A stretch of 64,000 nucleotides of DNA from Tetranychus cinnabarinus (lineage: Eukaryota > Arthropoda > Arachnida > Trombidiformes > Tetranychidae): positions 10,168,001-10,232,000 of the forward strand of contig WHVY01000003.1 in assembly GCA_022266195.1 (NCBI GenBank), given 5' to 3'. The translations under genes and the position numbers were made by a program. Numbering within the stretch: the stretch's first letter is position 1; the number at the start of each line of letters is the position of its first letter. The notes below the pieces were generated by a model. It saw only the letters and a program-made list of their open reading frames with translations, was not told the origin of the DNA and made no database searches. Positions 19,715-26,485 of this stretch are shown here, piece by piece.

Positions 19715-20205
19715 TTACTCATAAATGACTTGACACATGGCTGAAGCAATACCATCCGCAACTGAATGTGAAATCAATTTAATCATTTCCTCTCGAGAAA
19801 GTTCCATCTTTGATTCTTTATATTCCGTTTTGAGCTCAACGTGTAGACCTTCTTCTGGTGTGACTGATCCAAAAATGCGCCGTCCATTGTAGTGAGAAAA
19901 GTCAAACTTTTTCTCAATATTGTCCAAAACCATTTCCAATTTTTGTTTGAATTTTTCATATTCAGCATACTTGAGGAACAGACCTGCTTTCGTTGGTATC
20001 AATATCTTGTTTCCTTTCCATTGTCCTTCTTTTCTGCGCCGAATATCCACAAACATGTTGCCTTGAGATGTTTTAGATTTTTGGATAGTAATCCACAATT
20101 GAGGAGACACTTCAACACTTAGCAGTTGTTCGAAACCATCTGTAAAGGATCCACGTTTGAAACTTTTTTGTTGCCTGATGAAGAATTACTTCCATTTGAG
20201 TCCAT
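19715..20205 (-). CDS. PC4/Sub1-like ssDNA-binding protein, two exons
   Basis: Exon 1 is 20205-20190 and exon 2 is 20139-19715, joined across a 50-nt intron (GTAATT...TTTACAG) that keeps the frame; the product is 146 residues. The core reads LWITIQKSK...NMFVDIRRR then a basic KGNKILIPTKAG then an EYEKFKQKLEMV helix. This matches the beta-sheet, KxG and helix layout of the PC4 coactivator domain, which binds melted promoter or single-stranded DNA. In cells PC4 assists RNA polymerase II initiation. Here it could serve transcription or cover displaced strands in protein-primed replication. Without the intron the frame has no ATG ahead of the domain, which supports the splice. TATAAAAA starts 69 nt upstream. 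The PC4 call is by pattern and moderately secure. Confidence 0.68.
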
Positions 20206-20266
20206 GTTTCAAATCACTTTGCAATACAACTCAGAGCTGAATGATTAAAATATAAGAAACGCTCTG

Positions 20267-20274
20267 TTTTTATA
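20267..20274 (-). promoter_or_regulatory. TATA box (TATAAAAA) of the PC4-like gene
   Basis: TATAAAAA on the minus strand starts 69 nt upstream of the ATG, which would give a leader of about 35-40 nt. Confidence 0.45.
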
Positions 20275-20376
20275 CTTTTTCCTGATGGAGTTAACTCACT
20301 CATCAAGACTCACTTTGAAAATTGACTCCGCCTTCCACGATGATTGATCTTTTAAATTTAGGTCAGTTTATTTTTA

Positions 20377-20929
20377 TCAAATTTGCGTGATTATTTTGAA
20401 AATTAGGTTAAGCTCATTATCTTTTACTTCAGGAATAAGATAATCAATCATGTAAAATATTTCCTGGTTTGTAGTTTCCGCTGCATAATCAAACAACTGC
20501 TGTCTTAAAACGTCAATCGATTCATATTTGTAAGCGTACTCATCGAAATTTATTCCAAAAAAATCAAGTGCGTAAGCAAGCTCAATTTTCTCATCAATAT
20601 TCAAGTTGGTGTGAACAAGAATACTTGTCGAGAAGAAAGATAATATTGTGTCACAATACTTCTCGTCAACTCTAGCTGTAAAAGTTAGAAAATTTAGCAT
20701 TTCACTATCACGTTGCGTAAAACTTACCTTTCAGAATGAAATTTTTACCAGTTAGTCTTTTTGCCGGTCCAATAATTGAACCTTTCAAGCTTTTAGTGAA
20801 CTTGTTGTTGCTAAATTGTGAACTCAATCGATGAAGGAAAGATGCGTTAAGAATCCTGAACTTAACATCATCTAACCATAATATAACTTCACCTGACTTT
20901 TCAAGTGAACTATTTACTATTTTACTCAT
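20377..20929 (-). CDS. BTB/POZ-like protein, two exons
   Basis: Exon 1 is 20929-20728, a 52-nt intron runs 20727-20676 (GTAAGT...TTTTACAG), and exon 2 is 20675-20377; the product is 166 residues. The pattern resembles a BTB/POZ fold: an early beta-hairpin (EVILWLDDVKFRI), helix A1/A2 (NASFLHRLSSQF), and later the typical ELAYALDFFGI helix that follows the dimer core. BTB domains dimerise and recruit Cullin-3 ligases or chromatin factors. A role in host ubiquitin control would fit the two RING-bearing IAPs but is inference. It sits directly upstream of the PC4-like gene on the same strand, with TATAAAAT 60 nt before the ATG. Splice sites are clear; the fold call is tentative. Confidence 0.6.
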
Positions 20930-20981
20930 GTTGCCTTCAGAGTTCAGTTGTTTAATGAGAAGGATTGTTTATGCTTATTCT

Positions 20982-20989
20982 ATTTTATA
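20982..20989 (-). promoter_or_regulatory. TATA box (TATAAAAT) of the BTB-like gene
   Basis: TATAAAAT on the minus strand starts 60 nt before the ATG at 20929. A second TATAAAT lies about 10 nt further upstream. Confidence 0.45.
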
Positions 20990-21112
20990 CATTTATACAT
21001 ATTGGTGTGCGCGATGACTGAATGCAAAATAAAGAAATTGAGTAAAAATATATTTAATAAACTGAAAGTAAAAGAAGAGGAAAGGGATTAGAATACATTT
21101 AAAATCTTTTCA

Positions 21113-21436
21113 TCAGATGGTGTCCTTAGAATACAGATAAAATTCGAGCAGTGCCATCCTCAACGGCCAATACTCTTTTAAATTTATAAATTCATTTTGC
21201 TTCATAGTTTTGATGTGCTTTTTAACCTCAGCCATCAAATCTCCAAGTCCATTCGCCACTACTTGATGATCGCGCAATTTTTCCAACCATGCGATGAAAG
21301 TTCTTCGCGATTGACCATATAACAATCCAGATGGATGATCCATGTGCTCCATCATCCATATCAGCTTCTTAGAATAGGGACCACGCTCGCGAGTGAGATG
21401 TTTGGGTCTTCGCATTCGTAGATTATATTTGACCAT
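21113..21436 (-). CDS. Unknown small basic protein
   Basis: The 107-residue protein is basic at the N-terminus (RMRRPKHLTRERGPYSKK) and helical afterwards, with WMMEHMDHPSG and SRRTFIAWLEKL. No family was recognised. The open frame, its own ATG and its place in a colinear row of leftward genes support it. A 3' splice site shape (CTTCAATAG) ends 7 nt before the ATG, and a GTATAT donor shape abuts the stop codon of the preceding IAP gene. The two may define an intron of about 130 nt between the genes. Confidence 0.6.
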   Translation of the reverse strand: MVKYNLRMRRPKHLTRERGPYSKKLIWMMEHMDHPSGLLYGQSRRTFIAWLEKLRDHQVVANGLGDLMAEVKKHIKTMKQNEFINLKEYWPLRMALLEFYLYSKDTI

Positions 21437-21576
21437 TGTTTTTCTATTGAAGATATTAAAAAAATTAAAAAAAAAGAAACATTAAAACTTGGATTAAATT
21501 AACGGATTCAGGTCAAAGTAAACTGACTAGAAGAAAATAAATGGAAAGTGATGCAGGAGTAATTCAAGAGATATAC

Positions 21577-22455
21577 CTAAGGACTGATACAATTAATCCT
21601 CATTGCGATTGCTGAGCGACAAACAGGACATGTTAGTATGTTTTTCTGTTTTAGCCTTTCATTACATTCGACACATGTTACCAGATGGTTACAAGGTGTG
21701 TATAAAACTTTTCGAGGTTCAACTAAACACACAACACAGTTGTTTCTATCGTTTTCATATTTGCTCACTGTTAAAAATGGACAACCAGGATAAAGATGTT
21801 TGTGAATGAATGATGGATTTGATCTTAACTTTCCATCAAAAGACAATGCACAGAAAGCACATTGAACAATGTAACCAAACCCACAGTAAAAGAATCCTGA
21901 TTCTACAAGAGTGTTTGCTTCCAGAATCGTGTATTTTGAATGTTGGAAAGAGAAAGTTCGATTTTCTCTCATTTGAAATAGCTGGTAGACTTTATTTGGA
22001 TTAATCATCTGTTTGGATGTGACACTTTTGACAATTGTGTTGGTGCTTTGTTTCTCCAATCGAAAGATTTTAATTAAAGTTTGTTGGTAATTGCACTCTA
22101 TCCTTCTTGGTACACAATAATAGGCGAATCGAGAAGCAACATCGTACCAAACTTTCAATCCTGATTCTTCATGTTTTAAGTAAGCGCAGTTTAAACTGAA
22201 AGTGCAATGGAGGTCAACAATGTTTAAATCTGCTAAAGTTGTAGGTATGTGCAAGCCACAGCAGAAGCAAACGAAAAAAGCTTTATCATCCGATAGATAA
22301 AAGCCATCATATACCGCTGTATAAACTTTACTTCGCTTTAAATCGAACCCGGAAAAAGAATCAAATCTGTTTTCCAAAAACTTCATTCTCAAGAATTTTT
22401 TAAGAGTTTGAAGAGCTTCAGGGCATGACCAGTTCTCAATGCTTGGAGTTAGCAT
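21577..22455 (-). CDS. Inhibitor of apoptosis protein, two BIRs plus RING
   Basis: The 292-residue protein contains a diverged first BIR (about 30-92) that keeps the zinc set C63-C66-H83-C90. A second BIR (about 165-228) has C199, C202, H218 and C225 and the SGFFYCGFG core. The C-terminal RING-HC has C240-C243-C255-H257-C261-C264-C276-C279. This is the layout of baculoviral IAPs. It differs from the single-BIR, acidic IAP at the left end, so the two are not simple duplicates. TTCATACAG ends 5 nt before the ATG. Caspase inhibition or ubiquitin-ligase activity is inferred from the family; all RING ligands are present. Confidence 0.93.
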   Translation of the reverse strand: MLTPSIENWSCPEALQTLKKFLRMKFLENRFDSFSGFDLKRSKVYTAVYDGFYLSDDKAFFVCFCCGLHIPTTLADLNIVDLHCTFSLNCAYLKHEESGLKVWYDVASRFAYYCVPRRIECNYQQTLIKIFRLEKQSTNTIVKSVTSKQMINPNKVYQLFQMRENRTFSFQHSKYTILEANTLVESGFFYCGFGYIVQCAFCALSFDGKLRSNPSFIHKHLYPGCPFLTVSKYENDRNNCVVCLVEPRKVLYTPCNHLVTCVECNERLKQKNILTCPVCRSAIAMRINCISP

Positions 22456-22505
22456 ATTAACTGTATGAATAAAAACAATTTTGATTAACGTAAAAATATA
22501 TTTTA

Positions 22506-23018
22506 TTAATTTTTCATAATTAAATCAATTGAATTAGATTCAATTTCAATGTCTGATTTAATTTTTTTCATCAAACATGAATGCTCTTTACATTTGGTCA
22601 TATTGAGCCTTTTGAATTTACAATTTAAAATCCAATCAGTGATTTGTTCCACTCGTGGACATTTGTTTTCATTATTGAAGATACATAAATTTGTTTTATA
22701 AAGATTATGATTTTTAACAGTATTAATTATTTTTTTCCTATCTATTTCTTTAATTTTCCTGAATTTGGTGCATGATTTACAGTGAATAGTTTTTATTTCG
22801 AGTTTTTTGTGTATATTTTTCAAACATTTAATATATCTTGACGCCTTACACGGGTTATTTGTGTTCTCAGTAGCACAAGATTCATTAGACGGAATTTTGG
22901 TTATAGTAAAGCTAGTTTTCGATTGATGTTTCCAAAAAGCATCATCTTTTGAAGGAATTCTTTGACCCTTTCCAACCGAAGGTGTTACAAAAGGAACTTT
23001 CCCAGCAATTATTTTCAT
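22506..23018 (-). CDS. Unknown cysteine-rich protein
   Basis: The 170-residue Lys/Asn-rich protein has about ten cysteines, including a HCKSC pair near the middle and CKEHSC near the end, suggesting metal binding. No family was recognised. It lies between the 111-residue gene and the second IAP, all leftward. The start codon at 23018 follows a pyrimidine-rich stretch ending CTATCATAG with two bases between. No TATA box is seen nearby. Confidence 0.55.
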   Translation of the reverse strand: MKIIAGKVPFVTPSVGKGQRIPSKDDAFWKHQSKTSFTITKIPSNESCATENTNNPCKASRYIKCLKNIHKKLEIKTIHCKSCTKFRKIKEIDRKKIINTVKNHNLYKTNLCIFNNENKCPRVEQITDWILNCKFKRLNMTKCKEHSCLMKKIKSDIEIESNSIDLIMKN

Positions 23019-23086
23019 TACTATGATAGCGAAATGAAAAAGAATGAATCAAAACGAAATAAAAATAATAAATAAATGCAATTTAA

Positions 23087-23422
23087 TCAGTTAGGCAGAT
23101 AAGATAGAATTGGTGCAACAATTGAACTTGGAAATTCAGATAAAATGTTGAAGAATAATCTTCTAGATACAAAAATATTCTTTTCATCATCGATTAAAGA
23201 TATGCAAGCAAGTATACTATGCACATGACATTCAGGAATCAATGATAAAATACTAAAAAAATCAAAGATTGAAATTTTGATGTCAGCAAAGTTAATCGGC
23301 TCCTCATATTCAATAGCACATTCATCATTTGTTTGCATTGTTTCATCAGCCTGAACCTCAACATTTGAACATCTGATAAATTTGAGGGAAGTTGGAGATG
23401 AACCAGCAGTAACTCGATACAT
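23087..23422 (-). CDS. Unknown small helical protein, first leftward gene
   Basis: The 111-residue protein has an acidic middle (ECAIEYEEP) and a hydrophobic helical second half. It has no recognised domain. It is the outermost gene at the right end, 3 kb from the terminal repeat. A strong pyrimidine tract and acceptor (TTTTGTTTTGTTTTAG) ends 2 nt before the ATG, implying at least one leader exon further right in the otherwise gene-free segment. Confidence 0.5.
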   Translation of the reverse strand: MYRVTAGSSPTSLKFIRCSNVEVQADETMQTNDECAIEYEEPINFADIKISIFDFFSILSLIPECHVHSILACISLIDDEKNIFVSRRLFFNILSEFPSSIVAPILSYLPN

Positions 23423-23424
23423 TT

Positions 23425-23426
23425 CT
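23425..23426 (-). promoter_or_regulatory. 3' splice site immediately before the 23422 start codon
   Basis: TTTTGTTTTGTTTTAG is the strongest of the acceptor-before-ATG sites. Comparable sites end at 23021, 22461, 21444, 15031 and 14304 on the same strand. Confidence 0.5.
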
Positions 23427-23782
23427 AAAACAAAACAAAAAACAAAATGAACAAAATGAGTACAACAAATTTTTTCCGAGTTAATGTTGAGTCAAGACTC
23501 AATTCTAATCCCAAAATCAAAAATCAAAGACAAACTCAAGGTCAAACTCAATAATAATCTGAAAGTCACTTTAAGCTACTAGATACAGATTCTAGACACT
23601 TAAATACAATCAGTCCAACAAAAGCTATGTAAAACTTGAAAAAAAAATTTGACCTTGAAAAAGACCTGCGTGACCTTGAAAAATGGAAAGATAATTTTGA
23701 GTTGATAATTTATTATCAAAGAAGTACACCTTTATTTGTTATTGTTTTCAAGTTATAGTCCTACAAAATTCAAGTTTAACAT

Positions 23783-24290
23783 TGTAAAATTTGTCGCAAA
23801 AGTATGAGTGATGAAGCATAAGTGATAAAGAATGACAATCAATATAAAAGTTATGTAGTTTAACGAGGTCCATCTAATGCTCGTTGTTGCGACAAAATCG
23901 TATGAGGAATAATGAAGTGACATTCAATTGAAAAAATCAAGTTAACCATTGTAAATTTTGTCACAAAAGAAAAACTTTCAAATGGAAAAAGCTAGCTAAA
24001 AATAGTGAATATAAAAGTTATGTGTTTCAAGTATACAAATCTAATGCACTTTAGTGTGACAAGATCAAGTAAGGAATAAAAAAGTTATGATCAATCAAAA
24101 AATCAAGTAAATCGCTGAAAATCTGTCGCAAAAGTTTAATTTTTTAGCGATAAGTGATAAAGAAAATCGATGAGTATAAAAGTTGTGTATTTTGATAAGA
24201 CGAATCGAATGCAGTTTTTTGCGACAAAATTGGTTAAGGAATAAAAAAGTTATGGAAAATTCAAAAAATCTATGGTAAAATGTCAATTTT
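23783..24290. repeat. Three diverged ~165-bp direct repeats
   Basis: Units share, in order, TTTGTCGCAAAAG, then ATATAAAAGTTATGT, then TCTAATGC, then GCGACAAAATC, then AAGGAATAAAAAAGTTATG. They start near 23783, 23953 and 24117. The divergence is high, so the array is old. It lies just upstream of the leftward gene row. Confidence 0.7.
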
Positions 24291-25801
24291 CACATAGAAA
24301 GAGTGGTTTTTTTCGATTTTTTTCAACGGCCAACTTCTTCAGACCGGAGGTCTGAGAAAGTTGGTCTACCCAAAATAGGTCTAAAATTGTCAAGTATACT
24401 TTTTACAGAAGTCATTTATCTTAAAGCATTGATTTTCTATGATTTTTTCATTTTTAGTATTAGCATCTATTATCAATATTTATTATCAACCTATTATCAA
24501 TGTAAAAGTTCAACCCAATCTTTGAGGTCGTCATCAAAGTCAATGACAATGCTAAAAGTAAAAGTCTAAAGTCAATTAAAAGTAATTCCCAATGGTGATT
24601 TCAATCTTAGGCGTAAAAGCATTTCACTACGATTTCAATCTCAATGTTGAAGGTTAAAGCACATGTTAATCGAAGAATAAATCTCAATAGTAAATCAATA
24701 GTATACTCAATCTTATGTTCAAAGCTAATCACAGTGATTCATTCAATCACAATTGCAAAGACAATTTTAAAAACAATCACTAATTCAGTTCTAGGTTAAT
24801 CTCAACGTGTAACTAATCTCAATCATTTCAGTCAAGTTGATTTCGAAGTCAGTCTCGAATTTAGTTATGTGGAAAGCATACATCTAGAGCTAATCTCGAT
24901 TAAAGTCAATGTCATTGAAAAGCCGATGATCCAATCACAGAAACAGCTCGAAGTTAATCTTAATGTTAAGTTGATCTCAAAATCAATAAAGTCAATGAGT
25001 TAAAACACAAAAACACTATGTATTAGTTAATAACAAAGTTAGTCCTAACTTACTCTTTATGTGAAGCTAATCATGATAATAATGTTCTTCTCTCTTATAC
25101 AGAATCTTATCAAGAAATAGATATGAAGAAAACGAACAAGTTTTCCGTGCTAATGTTTAATGATATAAACTCTAATTAATGAATCTAAACCAAAGAGTAG
25201 AGGAGAAGAGGTTTCACTCAATACAGCTTTGTAAAGCTTACGAAGTGACGCTGGCGAGGGCGCTTTAAGGTAATTCAAAGGTATTTTTATTAGATATGAT
25301 AAAAAGATAGCTCAAAATTGAATTGAAAGTAATTGAAGAAGTGAACGATTTGAGCGTTGAGCACCGCTAACTAAATACCCAATGAATTCTATGGAGAACT
25401 ATCTCTTCTTCTTTACTCTTTGATCTTCACAGTAAATGATGAAAAACACAACTTTAAACTAATTCAATTATCAATGCTTACTCAAACAAAGGATATATTT
25501 AATTTTACTTACTTTAATTCGCTGTGTAGATTTGTTGAAGAGATAATCCAAAAATTGTACCTTTGATTTTCCTTTGTGAACGTCCTCGATTTCGTAATCC
25601 AAGTAGCTCAGAACAGTTGCACAAGCAAACAATATTTATCGGAATCGGTTAAAAAAGCAATGAGTGAACTTCTCCTGTAAAATTATTGTGAAATGAACAA
25701 TATTTATGGTTTTATGTTAAAATTCATTGAATTTGGCATGTTAAAATAACTCACTTTTTAAAGTATTTGTTAATCACAAACAGATTGATTTTGAACACTA
25801 A

Positions 25802-25925
25802 AGATAAATTTAACTGGTAAAATCAACAAGTAAAAATTTGACTACGATGTTGTATGGTGGTGGAGATAAATTTAACTGGTAAAATCAACAAGTAAAAATT
25901 TGACTACGATGTTGTATGGTGGTGG
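25802..25925. repeat. Exact 62-bp tandem duplication
   Basis: 25802-25863 and 25864-25925 are identical copies. Identity across both units means a recent event or slippage in assembly. Confidence 0.9.
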
Positions 25926-26449
25926 GACAAACGATGAATGAAAGAAACAAAACCAAAGCAGCAGGGTTGAACCAATGAGAAGGGATACATCCGGGTTCCC
26001 TTCTTTTGCTTTTATACTTAATTCACAAGAAAAATTTCCATAAAGGATCTTAATTTAGCTTTACAATATTCGGGTCATCGTGTCATAATTAAGTTTGAAA
26101 TTAAAATAGATTCATGATTAATTACATCCAATGCATTGATAGATAATAATCGTGGACATATTAAGGTTAAATGTGATTAAAATAGAAGATGAAATTGGAA
26201 AATGAAAGAAGAAGGGTTAGAATAGTTAGTTGAGTTGAAAGGGTTATAATGATTGATTGACACCGTACCCCTTTAGTTACTTTGTTTTAATACATAAATG
26301 TAAAATGCCATCAAAACTTATTCCGCATAAAGCAAATGCATCATCAATCAAAGCATGTAGATACCTTGGGACATGCTCTTGACTCATCCCGGATCACGCA
26401 TTTAATTTATTGATTAATTTGTGACAAGTCGATTGAGGGTTAATAAAAG

Positions 26450-26479
26450 TGGGGTATCTTGTGTATGTTTATTACTACT
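26450..26479 (-). repeat. Polinton right terminal inverted repeat
   Basis: It ends TTTATTACTACT and is the reverse complement of 5846-5875 with one mismatch. The right target-site copy follows directly. Confidence 0.9.
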
Positions 26480-26485
26480 CTGGTA
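26480..26485. repeat. Target site duplication, right copy (CTGGTA)
   Basis: This is identical to 5840-5845, confirming the element boundaries. Confidence 0.92.

Larger units (their letters stand above)
23423..26449. other. Gene-free right end of Polinton
   Basis: This 3-kb segment has no supported gene. It holds three diverged repeats (23783-24290), AT-rich sequence with recurring TAATCTCAAT-type words (24600-25000), strong minus-strand donor shapes (for example AAAG|TAAGTAAAA near 25512), and an exact 62-bp tandem duplication (25802-25925). It is the natural place for promoters and leader exons of the leftward genes. Confidence 0.6.
5846..26479 (+). mobile_element. Maverick/Polinton element, full length (20,634 bp)
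   Basis: The element is bounded by inverted terminal repeats beginning AG and ending CT and by a 6-bp direct duplication CTGGTA. It encodes the full Polinton core: integrase with chromodomain, protein-primed DNA polymerase B, A32/FtsK-type ATPase, adenain-like protease, double-jelly-roll major capsid, penton-like minor capsid and a basic pVI-like protein. Length is in the normal 15-25 kb range. Accessory genes are two IAPs, a TBP homologue, a PC4-like protein, a BTB-like protein, dUTPase and several unknown proteins. Left-half genes run rightward and right-half genes leftward, converging near 13.8 kb. Integrase and major capsid each carry a one-base frameshift, so this copy is probably not autonomous unless those are sequence errors. 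Confidence 0.95.

Noticed and set aside
20110..20205. Frameshift in the PC4-like gene, or GTG start at 20110
   Set aside because: A 50-nt GT-AG intron restores an ATG-started frame and matches the size of the 52-nt intron in the neighbouring BTB-like gene, so a frameshift or a non-ATG start is unnecessary.
20377..20700. Separate 107-residue gene starting at 20700
   Set aside because: Its first residues lie in the intron of the BTB-like gene; splicing at 20727/20676 joins it to the upstream exon.
24303..24569. 88-residue plus-strand ORF in the Polinton right end
   Set aside because: It has low-complexity composition, is isolated on the wrong strand and has no recognisable domain.
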